Below, piece by piece: positions 49,234-57,624 of a stretch of 64,000 nt of DNA. Each line of letters opens with the position of its first letter. Within the stretch, counting starts at the first letter, position 1. The stretch is from positions 1 to 64,000 of the forward strand of contig CAVQVT010000004.1 in the NCBI GenBank assembly GCA_963717255.1. The letters run 5' to 3'. The notes under the pieces were generated by a model, which ran no database searches, was not told where the DNA came from, and was given only the letters and a program-made list of their open reading frames with translations. A program made the position numbers and the translations under genes. The DNA is from CAIYQJ01 sp963717255 (GTDB lineage Bacteria > Chloroflexota > Limnocylindria > Limnocylindrales > CSP1-4).

Positions 49234-49436
49234 ACAGTCGACTGCGGGATCGGAGAGGAGGAGCGACCGGACCCGTAGCCGAGAGAGATGCGATCGGCGC
49301 CGGCTTCTTCCGCCGGCACTCTTCTCGACGGGTGACACGCGCCGGATGTGACGCGAGCCGGGTGGATCATGGCCGCGCGTCCGCCGCCTGCCGCGGCGGA
49401 CCGGCCCGGCGTCGAGGAGCGCGGCGGGCCGGTGCG

Positions 49437-51050
49437 TCAGGCCCGCCGCAGCAGCCGGCCTGGTCGCGCGCCGGTCTCCGTGCCGTCGCGCACCGCGACC
49501 ACGCCGTTCACGACGACCGTCCCGATCCCCGCCGGCGGCACGGCCGGTCGGGCGTACGTCGCCCGGTCGGCGACGGTCGCCGGGTCGAACACGACGAGGT
49601 CCGCGAACGCGCCCTCACGGACGACGCCCCGGCCGGGCAGCCCGATCCGCTCGGCCGGGACCGACGTCAGCTTCGCGACCGCCGTCTCGAGCGTGAGCGT
49701 CCCCCGCTCGCGCACGTAGCGGCCGAGGACGCGCGGCGCGCTCCCGTACGCGCGCGGGTGCGGGATGCCCGCGTCGAGGACCGGGTGGCCGGGGCGCCTG
49801 CCGCCGGCGTCTGTGCAGACGGCGATCCACGCGACCGCCAGGATCGTCTCGACGTCGGCCTCGTCCATGCAGTGGATCGTCATCTGGGTCGTGAGGCCGT
49901 CGTCGGCGAGCAGGTCGCAGGCGACGTCGAGCGGGTCGCGCCCCGTGTCGCGGCCGATCTCGGCGAGCGACCGGCCCGACCAGTCGGGCCGCGTCTCCGA
50001 GACCGTGAGCACGAGCCCCTCCCAGCCCGGGTCGGCTGCCGCATCCTCCCAGCCCTCGATCCCCGTGGCGATCTCGTCCCGGATCCGGGCGCGGGTCGCG
50101 CGATCACGGAGCGCACGGGCCGTCGCGTCGACGGGGACGGCGAGCAGCCACGGCGGAAGCACCGTCTGGAGCGCGGTGGCGGCCGCCGTGTACGGGTACT
50201 GGTCCGCCGAGACATCCATGCCGGCGGCGCGGGCGGACTCCAGCAGTCCGACGGCCTCGACCGCTCGCCCGTGCACGGTCCGGTCCGCGGCCTTGAGGTG
50301 GCTCACCTGGAGCCGGGCTCCCTCCCCCGCCGATCGGAGCGTGCAGAGCGCCTCCTCCAGCGCGGCGAACAGCCCCGCCGACTCGTTGCGGATGTGGGAG
50401 GCGTACAGGGCACCCCGTCGCGCCGCGACCCGGACCAGGGCGGCGACCTCGTCGGGTCGCGCGTGGATACCCGGCGGGTAGATCAGGCCCGTGGAGAGCC
50501 CGACGGCGCCCGCGTCGAGCGCGTCGTCCAGCAGGCGCGCCATCGCCGCCGCCTGGGAAGCCGTGGGGGCGTCGTGGCTGGTCCCCAGGATCGCGCTCCG
50601 CAGCGTGTTGTGCCCGCAGAGGAACGCCAGGTTCGGGCCGAGCGGGACCTCGGTGACGACGTCCAGATACTCCGCGAAGGTCCGCCAGCGCGGGCGCAGG
50701 CCCACCTCCGCGAGCGCGATGCCGATCGACTCGCGCGAGAGGTCGGTGACCGGCGCGAGCGTGTCGCCGCAGTTGCCGGACAGCTGGGTCGTGTAGCCCT
50801 GCAGGAGATGGCTCGCGAGCGCGCCGTCCACGAGGACGGTCCCATCGGAGTGCCCGTGCGGGTCCACGAAGCCGGGCGCGACGACCCGTCCGGATGCGTC
50901 CACGACGGTCCGGACCTCGCGCGCGTCGGCCGCCGAGAGGTCGCCGACCGCGACGATCCGGTCGCCCTCGACGCCCACGTCGGCCGGCCGGCCGGGCGCA
51001 CCCGTGCCGTCCACGAGGAGCCCGCCGCGGACGAGGAGGTCGAACGCCAT
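49437..51050 (-). CDS. N-acyl-D-amino-acid deacylase (amidohydrolase)
   Basis: This 537-residue enzyme is an amidohydrolase-family D-aminoacylase: start LLVRGGLLVDGTGAPGRPADVGVEGDRI, metal-site motif VDPHGHSD near residue 64, GNCGDTLAPV, then ASHIRNES, QVSHLKA and the catalytic MTIHCMDE. The order and length are those of DAN family members that release fatty or acetyl groups from N-acyl-D-amino acids. It stands alone (DinB-like gene upstream on the same strand, 117 nt away). The ATG at 51048-51050 is chosen. It fits the amino-acid salvage theme of the neighbouring importers. Confidence 0.9.
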   Translation of the reverse strand: MAFDLLVRGGLLVDGTGAPGRPADVGVEGDRIVAVGDLSAADAREVRTVVDASGRVVAPGFVDPHGHSDGTVLVDGALASHLLQGYTTQLSGNCGDTLAPVTDLSRESIGIALAEVGLRPRWRTFAEYLDVVTEVPLGPNLAFLCGHNTLRSAILGTSHDAPTASQAAAMARLLDDALDAGAVGLSTGLIYPPGIHARPDEVAALVRVAARRGALYASHIRNESAGLFAALEEALCTLRSAGEGARLQVSHLKAADRTVHGRAVEAVGLLESARAAGMDVSADQYPYTAAATALQTVLPPWLLAVPVDATARALRDRATRARIRDEIATGIEGWEDAAADPGWEGLVLTVSETRPDWSGRSLAEIGRDTGRDPLDVACDLLADDGLTTQMTIHCMDEADVETILAVAWIAVCTDAGGRRPGHPVLDAGIPHPRAYGSAPRVLGRYVRERGTLTLETAVAKLTSVPAERIGLPGRGVVREGAFADLVVFDPATVADRATYARPAVPPAGIGTVVVNGVVAVRDGTETGARPGRLLRRA

Positions 51051-51166
51051 GCCCGGATGCTGCCACACGCGGCGGTCCACGCCCGGGCGGGCGGGATCGA
51101 CCGGTGCGCCGGTGCTCCGGCCGGTCGAGCCGATGCGGCCGGCCCGGGGCCGCGGTGGCGCCCGGG

Positions 51167-51676
51167 TCAGGAGGGCGGCGGCACCTCGGCGAGCCGTCCC
51201 TGCGCCTCCGCCAGGTCCCAGACATCGATCGCGGGAGGCTCCACGCCGATCGTCGTGAGCGCCGTGCAGATCTGGCTTCGATGGTCGGTCCCATGGTGCA
51301 GCGCCTGCGCGAGCCGGATGCCCAGCGGCGCGTGGCCCTGCGACCCGTCCTCGCGGTGGCGCACGAGGACGGCATCCGGGTCGAGGTCGCCGGCGATCAC
51401 GGACGACCAGGCGGCGCCGTGGTCGTCCATCACGGTCCGGAGCTCCCGGAGGTCCATCGTCTCCTCGTCGATGACGGGGCTTCGCCCGCCGGAGATGACG
51501 AACAGGTACGACGCATCGGCGCCCACGAGGTGGCGCGTCGTGTCGATGATCGAGCCGTACGTCCCCGGGACCGTCGTCGCGAGCTGCTCGGGGGTGAGGG
51601 CGAGGCACACGTCGATCAGGCGCACGGTGGCCCAGACGTGGTGGGCGAACGCGTCGGCGAGGATGGGTCTGGTCAT
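51167..51676 (-). CDS. DinB-like family protein
   Basis: This 169-residue four-helix-bundle protein has the DinB/YfiT metal site pattern: TTRHLVGAD, with a His, and the later HHGTDHRSQI with two more. Members bind divalent metal and are often thiol transferases or stress proteins; the exact activity here is unknown. It is divergent from the membrane protein at 51776, both leaderless: a minus-strand TAGGGT lies 6 nt before the ATG. Confidence 0.8.
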   Translation of the reverse strand: MTRPILADAFAHHVWATVRLIDVCLALTPEQLATTVPGTYGSIIDTTRHLVGADASYLFVISGGRSPVIDEETMDLRELRTVMDDHGAAWSSVIAGDLDPDAVLVRHREDGSQGHAPLGIRLAQALHHGTDHRSQICTALTTIGVEPPAIDVWDLAEAQGRLAEVPPPS

Positions 51677-51682
51677 CGGCGC

Positions 51683-51688
51683 ACCCTA
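51683..51688 (-). promoter_or_regulatory. -10-like TAGGGT, leaderless start at 51676
   Basis: On the minus strand, TAGGGT lies 6 nt before the DinB-like ATG, with no RBS. It forms a divergent pair with the element at 51764-51769. Confidence 0.45.
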
Positions 51689-51763
51689 CCACCAGGGGGG
51701 CGGAGCGGTCACGGGTGACCCGCGAACACGGCCGCCGCCCGGGGCCGTCGCCGGGCGCGGCGC

Positions 51764-51769
51764 TAGACT
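51764..51769 (+). promoter_or_regulatory. -10-like TAGACT, leaderless start at 51776
   Basis: TAGACT is 6 nt before GTG 51776, with no Shine-Dalgarno. Confidence 0.5.
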
Positions 51770-51775
51770 CGCGCC

Positions 51776-52957
51776 GTGCGCGTGCGGACCCTCCAGCTGC
51801 GGATCCTCGCTGCGACGATCGCGGTCCTCTGGGCCGCGTCCGCCGCGATCGTCCTCGTCGGCTACCGCCCCGGCGGACCCCTGGACCTCGTGGTCGGCCT
51901 GGCCGCCACGGCGCCCCTCCTCGTCGCGGTCGCGGCCCTCGCATGGCCGCCGGTCGTCCGCGGCTCCGGCGCCTACGCCGGGGTCGTGTGGCTGGGCCTG
52001 GGCGCCGTCCTCATCCTCGTCCCGTCCGTGGCGGGGATCGTCTCGCGCGTCGGCGCCCGCGGGACGCAGACGCTGCTCCCCTCGCCCGAGTCCGCCTACC
52101 CGTGGCTCCTCGCTCTCGGCGCGACCGCGACGCTCGCGGGGATCGGGATCGTGCGGCGCGCCCTTGGCCCCGGCGCCCCGCGGCGCCGGCGCCTGGCGGC
52201 GGCCTCGGCCGTCTCGATCGCACTCCTCGCCGCCTCCGGGCTCGCGTTCGGCGCGGCGGCCCTGGGGAACGAGCTCGCGCTCGCGGGCCGGCCGACCGCA
52301 GGATCGCGGTTCGGCCCGACCGGGCAAGGAGAGCCGCCCACCTGCGCGGACGTGCTCGGTGTCGGGCAGACGGCTCGCCTCACGCTCCGGATCGACGCGG
52401 ACGCCGACGGCCGCGCGACCGGGAGCGTCGACCTCGTCGGGGAACGGGCCGGGGCCGACCTGCGCTGGACGGCGGCGGTCGCCGGCGACCGGACGCTGGG
52501 GAGCTACGGGGCCGCGCGGATCGGGCCGCAGGGGTGGACGCGCGAGCCCGGGACCCGCTGGCGGGACACGGAGCCGGACGCCCTCGATGCCGCGACGGTG
52601 GACAGGCACGCCGTCGCCGTCGCGCTCCCGCCGTCCGTCCGGGTAGCGGCCGAGGATCGCGGGCTCGAGTTCGTCGAGGGAGCTCTCGCGCGTCACTGCC
52701 GTGTGGCCGTGGACGGGACCACGCTCGTCGAGGCGTTCCCGCAGTCGCGCTGGCTGCTCCCGGAGGGGACGCCGGTGGAGCGATGGGAGGGCGAGGTCGA
52801 CTTCTGGCTCTTCCTCGACGGGCAGGTCGGTCTCGTCGAGGCCTTCGCGAACGGGGCGGCCGGCGACCTCCGGCCGGGTGCCCTCCAGGGAACGCTGCGC
52901 GTGCGGATGACCGCGACGGACCGCGGCGCCCCGGTCACACTGGAGCCGCCGGCATGA
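51776..52957 (+). CDS. Membrane protein with large extracytoplasmic domain, unknown
   Basis: This 393-residue protein has four hydrophobic helices in residues 1-175 (LQLRILAATIAVLWAASAAIVLVG, VVGLAATAPLLVAVAALAW and two more), separated by short basic loops. An extracytoplasmic domain of about 215 residues follows, with one Cys pair (PPTCADV and ALARHCRV) and WEGEVDFWLFLDGQVGLVEAFANG. The second part looks like a lipoprotein-type beta-sheet domain. I do not recognise the family. GTG 51776 is supported by the leaderless -10. Confidence 0.6.
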   Translation: MRVRTLQLRILAATIAVLWAASAAIVLVGYRPGGPLDLVVGLAATAPLLVAVAALAWPPVVRGSGAYAGVVWLGLGAVLILVPSVAGIVSRVGARGTQTLLPSPESAYPWLLALGATATLAGIGIVRRALGPGAPRRRRLAAASAVSIALLAASGLAFGAAALGNELALAGRPTAGSRFGPTGQGEPPTCADVLGVGQTARLTLRIDADADGRATGSVDLVGERAGADLRWTAAVAGDRTLGSYGAARIGPQGWTREPGTRWRDTEPDALDAATVDRHAVAVALPPSVRVAAEDRGLEFVEGALARHCRVAVDGTTLVEAFPQSRWLLPEGTPVERWEGEVDFWLFLDGQVGLVEAFANGAAGDLRPGALQGTLRVRMTATDRGAPVTLEPPA

Positions 52958-53010
52958 GGCCCGCTGCAGGGGCGTGACGGGTCGGCGAGCCGGCCGCGGG
53001 AGGGACATCG

Positions 53011-54003
53011 ATGGGGGCACCGGACGATCGCGCCGGCGTGAAGCGCGACCGGTTCGCGCGCCTGTGGCGCGTGGTCCGCATCCTCGAGGCACACCCGGAC
53101 GGGATGCGCGCGGAGGATGTCGCCCGGACGGCCGGCGTCTCCCGGCGGACCGCGTATCGCGACCTCGCCGCCGTCGAGGCGGAGGCGGGTGTCCCGATCT
53201 GGAACGACGGCGGCCGCTGGGGGATCGACCAACGCGCGTTCCTCCCGACGCTCTCGCTCACCCTCCAGGAGGCCATGGTCGTGTTCCTCGCCGCCCGGCT
53301 CATGGCAGCATCGATCGATACGCACGACCCCGACCTGACGGGGGCCTTCCTCAAGCTGGCGGACATCGTCCCCCCCGCCATCCGCGACCACGTCGAGCGG
53401 ACCGTGGACATCCTCGCCCGGCGGCGTCCCGATCCGGCCGCCACGCGGCGGCTCCATCTGCTCGTCCAGGCGTGGGCAACGCGGCGGATCGTGGAGGTCA
53501 CGTACGACGCCGGCACGTACGACCCTGCGCGGCCGGCGCGCACGGTGCGGGTCCACCCGTGGCTCATCGAGCCGTCGGCCCACGCCCACGCGCTGTACCT
53601 CATCGGCTGGGACGAGGAGCGCGAGGCGCGGCGCACGTTCAAGGTGGACCGGATCCGCGACGTCCGGCTGACCGTGGACACCTTCGAGCCGCCGACGAGC
53701 GGGGCAACCGAGGAGTCGCTCGAGCGCGCCTGGTGGATCATCGCGGACCAGGGCGACGTCGAGGTGAAGGTGCGTTTCGACCCGCGGGTCGCCGCCCGGG
53801 TCGCGGAGACCGTCTGGCACCCGACCCAGCGGATCGAGCACCAGTCCGATGGGTCCATCGTGTGGTCCGCGACCGTCTCCGGGACGATCGAGGTCCGGTT
53901 CTGGATCCTCGAGTGGGGCGCGGACGCGGAGGTCCTCGCGCCGGCGGCCCTGCGCGACGACGTCGCCCGCACGTTCCGCGAGGCTGCCGCGCGATACGCA
54001 TGA
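53011..54003 (+). CDS. WYL-domain transcriptional regulator
   Basis: This 330-residue regulator has a DeoR-type HTH at the N-terminus (LWRVVRILEAHPDGMRAEDVARTAGVSRRTAYRDLAAVE), a middle helical part and a WYL-like domain (about 145-235) with VEVTYDAGTYD, HPWLIEPSAHAHALYLIGWDE and RRTFKVDRIRDVRLT, followed by a C-terminal WCX region. WYL proteins sense nucleic acids or small ligands and control DNA damage or phage defence genes, but no defence gene adjoins here. ATG 53011 has GGGAGGG (52998-53004). Confidence 0.85.
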   Translation: MGAPDDRAGVKRDRFARLWRVVRILEAHPDGMRAEDVARTAGVSRRTAYRDLAAVEAEAGVPIWNDGGRWGIDQRAFLPTLSLTLQEAMVVFLAARLMAASIDTHDPDLTGAFLKLADIVPPAIRDHVERTVDILARRRPDPAATRRLHLLVQAWATRRIVEVTYDAGTYDPARPARTVRVHPWLIEPSAHAHALYLIGWDEEREARRTFKVDRIRDVRLTVDTFEPPTSGATEESLERAWWIIADQGDVEVKVRFDPRVAARVAETVWHPTQRIEHQSDGSIVWSATVSGTIEVRFWILEWGADAEVLAPAALRDDVARTFREAAARYA

Positions 54004-54035
54004 CTCCCGACGCCCGGCCCGCGGCGCATCTCCTG

Positions 54036-54041
54036 TACCAT
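54036..54041 (+). promoter_or_regulatory. -10-like TACCAT, leaderless start at 54049
   Basis: TACCAT is 7 nt upstream of ATG 54049, with no Shine-Dalgarno. Confidence 0.5.
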
Positions 54042-54048
54042 CCCGGCG

Positions 54049-54903
54049 ATGCGTGCACGCACCACCAGTCTCTCGGGACCGGTCGCCGTCGCCCTGGCCC
54101 TGTCCGCGGCGGTCGCCGGCCCGGCGACGGTCTCCGCCGGCGCCGACCCGTACGCTCCGCCCTCGACGCCGTCGGCCGCGGCTCCTGCCATCGGCCCTCT
54201 GGAGGGCCCCTCCGCGCCGCTCCGTGACGCGCTGTTCGACGGCGTGAACGGGGACCGGGCCGCCACCGGCCTCATCCGCTACGTCCGCGACGCCAAGCTC
54301 GAGCGGGTCGCGCAGGACCGCGCGGAGCGCCTCGCGGCGTCCCCCACGTTCGGCCACCCGGCAGCGGGCGCGCCGATCCTCGAGGCGGTCGAGGCGACCG
54401 GGATCGGGCCTCTGGGCGTGGGCGAGGACCTGGGCTGGTCCACGCAGCCCGGCACGATCGCCCTCGCGTCGATCCGCGGCATGTGGGCCCGGAGCCCCTC
54501 CCATCGCGAGATCGTCCTGAGCGAGCACTCGAGCTACGCGGGCGTCGGGGTCGTCGCGACCCGCGACCGGCTCGTCGCGGTCCTCGTGGTCGCGGAGACA
54601 CTCGACCGGACCCCGCCCGTGGTGTCCATCACCGCGGCCGAGCGCCACGGCACCGGAGCCGTCGTCCGGTGGTCCGCGCGGGACCCGCTCCTCCAGACGC
54701 ATACCGCCGGGGTCCGCGACGCGGCGGTGCAGGTCCGGGTGGACGGCGGCGCGTGGCGGACCCTGGACCGGGCCAATGCCCGGGGGGTAGCCGCGCTCGC
54801 GGGGATCCAGCCCGGCCGAAGGTACGAGGTGCGGGTGCGCGTCCGCGACCGGGCGGGTAACGTGTCCGCATGGGTGGAGTCCTCCCCGATCCGGATCCCG
54901 TGA
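54049..54903 (+). CDS. Secreted CAP-domain protein with C-terminal fibronectin-like domain
   Basis: This 284-residue exported protein has a signal peptide (residues 1-31) and a CAP (SCP/PR1) domain at about 55-185: LFDGVNGDRAATGL, AQDRAERLAAS, FGHPAAG, SPSHREIVLSEH and YAGVGVVATRD. A fibronectin/Ig-like domain (about 190-284, PPVVSITAAERHG... RDRAGNVSAWVES) follows. CAP proteins bind lipids or act in wall biology. The GTG of the HD gene overlaps its stop. Confidence 0.8.
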   Translation: MRARTTSLSGPVAVALALSAAVAGPATVSAGADPYAPPSTPSAAAPAIGPLEGPSAPLRDALFDGVNGDRAATGLIRYVRDAKLERVAQDRAERLAASPTFGHPAAGAPILEAVEATGIGPLGVGEDLGWSTQPGTIALASIRGMWARSPSHREIVLSEHSSYAGVGVVATRDRLVAVLVVAETLDRTPPVVSITAAERHGTGAVVRWSARDPLLQTHTAGVRDAAVQVRVDGGAWRTLDRANARGVAALAGIQPGRRYEVRVRVRDRAGNVSAWVESSPIRIP

Positions 54904-56396
54904 GCCCGGCGGGCCGGCCCGCGCGCGGGCCGGCCGATGCCGACGAGATCCATGCGCCCGACGCCCCGCTCCGGCCGGTCGCGCTCTTCGCGGCCGTCAA
55001 CCTCCTCTCCGACCCGATCCACCGCTACATCGAGCTGACGAAGCGACTCGGCGGTGAGCAGGCGCGAGCCCTTGGCTTCGTGCCCGAGCCCGCCGCCGAG
55101 GAGGACGTCCTCGACACGCCGTGGGTCCAGCGCCTCCGGCGGATCAGCCAGCTGCAGACGTCGCGCTGGGTCTTCCCCACCGCCGAGCACAGCCGGTTCA
55201 CACATGGGCTCGGCGTGATGCACGAGGCCGGCCTGTGGGGCCGGCGCCTCTACCCGAGCCTGCGGGAGGACGCGACGCGGAACGATCCGGGCGGGCCGGT
55301 CCCATCCGAAGGCCTCGTGGTCGAGACGCTCCGCGTCGCCGGCCTCCTCCACGACGTGGGGCACGGCCCGTTCGCCCACTACTTCGACGAGCACGTCCTC
55401 CACGACTTCCCCGCGCCGCCGGACCCGCGCCGGCCCGCCGGCAAGCGCCTGTCGCACGAGGACCTGAGCCAGCTGATCATCGAGCGGGAGCTGGGCGACC
55501 TCATCCGGGGCCTGCGCCGGGCGCCCGGAGAGGACGCCGGGAGGGCGGCATTCGCTCCGGGCGAATCGATCGACCCGCGGTGGATCAGCTTCCTCGTCTC
55601 CAAGCCGCGCCTCGTGGACCCGGCGATGCCGCACTGGGTCCGTCGCCTCCAGCCTCTGCTGTCGGGCGTGTTCACCGTGGACAACCTCGACTACGTCCGT
55701 CGCGACGCATACCTCACCGGCGTCTCGGCCGGGCCGGTGGACGTGGAGCGGCTGCGGCGCTACTGCTTCATCGGCCCGACGGGCCTCACGCTGTACGAGC
55801 CCGGACTCGGCGCGCTCGAGATGTTCCTCACGGCTCGGCTCTTCATGTACCAGCAGGTGTACTTCCACCGGGCGGTCCGGGCCATCGACCTGGACCTGCG
55901 TGAGGTCTTCGCGCCGAGCGTGCGCGCGCTCGTGGGCGAGGGCTCGCCGGCGGACGCGCTCCCCGCGTACGCGGACCTCGACGAGTACGCGCTCCTCCAC
56001 CAGGCGGCGCTCTGGTCGCACGGCGAGATGCTGTCGACCGACCCCCGCCCCGGCGACGGGACGGTGACCCCGGCGGTCGGGGCGCTCTGGCGGAACGTGC
56101 TCCTGCGCCGCCCGCGGTGGCGCGCCGAGAGGGAGGTCCGCGCGGAGTACGAGCCCGACGCCTACCCCGCCGACCTCGTCGCGTCGCTCGGCGAGCCGGT
56201 CCCCGGCGCGGTCGTCATCGACCTGGCGATCGTCGACGCGCGACCGGAGGACGCCACGGAGACCGACGCGCTCCTCTCGGTCGCAGGGCGCGACGGCCGG
56301 CCGGCCGAGCCGGTCAGCCGGGCGCTGGAGCGCCTGCCCGCGTGGGCGCTGGTCGGGCGCCGATACGTCCGGCGGCCGGAGTCCGACCCGGCGTGA
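54900..56396 (+). CDS. SAMHD1-like HD-domain phosphohydrolase
   Basis: This 498-residue cytosolic enzyme has the HD-superfamily metal residues in SAMHD1-like order: EHSRFTHGLGV (His), LLHDVGHGPFAHYFDEH (HD) and DNLDYVRRDAYLTGV (Asp). Relatives hydrolyse dNTPs to deoxynucleosides and triphosphate and are linked to dNTP pool control and phage restriction. The C-terminal part (from about 360) has no recognised motif. The GTG at 54900 is preferred to the ATG at 54870 because it overlaps the upstream stop (GTGA), as is frequent here. Confidence 0.8.
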   Translation: MSPAGRPARGPADADEIHAPDAPLRPVALFAAVNLLSDPIHRYIELTKRLGGEQARALGFVPEPAAEEDVLDTPWVQRLRRISQLQTSRWVFPTAEHSRFTHGLGVMHEAGLWGRRLYPSLREDATRNDPGGPVPSEGLVVETLRVAGLLHDVGHGPFAHYFDEHVLHDFPAPPDPRRPAGKRLSHEDLSQLIIERELGDLIRGLRRAPGEDAGRAAFAPGESIDPRWISFLVSKPRLVDPAMPHWVRRLQPLLSGVFTVDNLDYVRRDAYLTGVSAGPVDVERLRRYCFIGPTGLTLYEPGLGALEMFLTARLFMYQQVYFHRAVRAIDLDLREVFAPSVRALVGEGSPADALPAYADLDEYALLHQAALWSHGEMLSTDPRPGDGTVTPAVGALWRNVLLRRPRWRAEREVRAEYEPDAYPADLVASLGEPVPGAVVIDLAIVDARPEDATETDALLSVAGRDGRPAEPVSRALERLPAWALVGRRYVRRPESDPA

Positions 56397-56454
56397 GGCG
56401 CACGCGTCGCCCGTCGACACGCGGACGAGCGGGCGCCCGGCCGGGATCGAGGGG

Positions 56455-57624
56455 TCAGCCCTCCACGACGCCCAGGTAGGCGACGACGGCATCCTCGAGG
56501 ATCGCCGTGGCGGTGACGATCTCCGACAGCGAGGTCCACTCGTCGGGAGCGTGGAAGTTCCCGCCCAGCGGCCCGAACATCACCGTCGGGATCCCCGCCC
56601 CCTGCGTGAGCCCGGAGTCCGCCCAGGCGTTCATCCCCGTCGCCTGCAGCGGCCGGCCGTCGACCCGCTCCGACGCTGCCGAGAGGATCCGCGCGACCCT
56701 CGAGTCCTTCGACCCGGTGAAGGGGTCGCGCTCGAGGGCGACGTGCACCTCGGCGGTGAAGCCGGGACGACGCGCCTGGACCTCCGCGATGACCCCTTCG
56801 ATCTCGCGGACGCGGTCGGCGAGCGTCTCGCCGGGCTGCGTCCCGATCTCGATGCCGAGCTTCGCGTGCCCGGGGTACGTCGCGTAGTCCGTCCCGCCCG
56901 AGATGGTGCCCGTGTGGAAGACCGTCATGCCGTTGAGCGGATCCTGGTTCGCGCGGTAGACCTCGCGATCGATCCGGTCGAGGCCGACGACGATCTCCGC
57001 GAGGCCGACGATGGCGTCGACGCCCATCTCGGGTGCCGAGCCGTGCGCGGGCCTGCCGTGCGCGACGATGTCCACCCACCCGAAGCCCTGGTGCTCGGTG
57101 ATCATCTTCCCCAGCTCGTCGGGCTCCACGATGATCGTCGCGTCCATCGGGTGCCGCCGGATGAGGTCGGCCGTGCCGATCGAGGCCCCCTCCTCGTCGC
57201 AGACCAGGGCGAGGAGCAGGTCGCCGCGCAGGCGGATCCCGGATCCGGCGATCGACCGGAGGGCCAGGAGGGAGGCCGTGACGCCCGCCTTGTCATCCGC
57301 CGCCCCGCGCCCGTACAGCCGGTCGCCGTCGCGGCGCGGGGCCAGCGCCTGCGGGCCCCAGTTCTCGTAGCCCACGGTGTCCACGTGCGCGTTGAGGCAG
57401 AGGGCCGGGCCGCCGCCGGTCCCGCGGAGGAGGACGAGCGTGTTCGGCCGACCGGGCTCCACCTCCTCGATGGTCACCTCGACGGGCAGGTCGGCGCACC
57501 AGTCGGCGATGAAGCGCGCGATGGCGGCCTCGCCGGCGGCGCCGGGGATGAGCCAGGGGGTGACCGAGTCGATCCGGACGAGCCCCGACAGAAGACGCTC
57601 GACGGCCTCGATGGTGGTGCTCAC
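56455..57624 (-). CDS. M20-family metallopeptidase (ArgE/DapE type)
   Basis: This 389-residue zinc peptidase has metal ligands in LNAHVDTVG, RGAADDKAG, ALVCDEEGASIG, the dimerisation part GWVDIVAHGRPAHGSAPE and the late GGNFHAPDEW. ArgE/DapE/CPG2 family members cleave N-acyl or N-succinyl amino acids and small peptides. It is the last gene of the operon begun by the aminotransferase at the right edge and overlaps dppF (GTGA). In this setting it may hydrolyse imported acyl-amino acids or dipeptides. Confidence 0.88.
   Translation of the reverse strand: MSTTIEAVERLLSGLVRIDSVTPWLIPGAAGEAAIARFIADWCADLPVEVTIEEVEPGRPNTLVLLRGTGGGPALCLNAHVDTVGYENWGPQALAPRRDGDRLYGRGAADDKAGVTASLLALRSIAGSGIRLRGDLLLALVCDEEGASIGTADLIRRHPMDATIIVEPDELGKMITEHQGFGWVDIVAHGRPAHGSAPEMGVDAIVGLAEIVVGLDRIDREVYRANQDPLNGMTVFHTGTISGGTDYATYPGHAKLGIEIGTQPGETLADRVREIEGVIAEVQARRPGFTAEVHVALERDPFTGSKDSRVARILSAASERVDGRPLQATGMNAWADSGLTQGAGIPTVMFGPLGGNFHAPDEWTSLSEIVTATAILEDAVVAYLGVVEG

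Noticed and set aside
53011..56396. WYL regulator and SAMHD1-like HD enzyme as a phage-defence island
   Set aside because: Both families occur in defence, but no nuclease, restriction or other defence gene adjoins, and a CAP-domain gene separates them.
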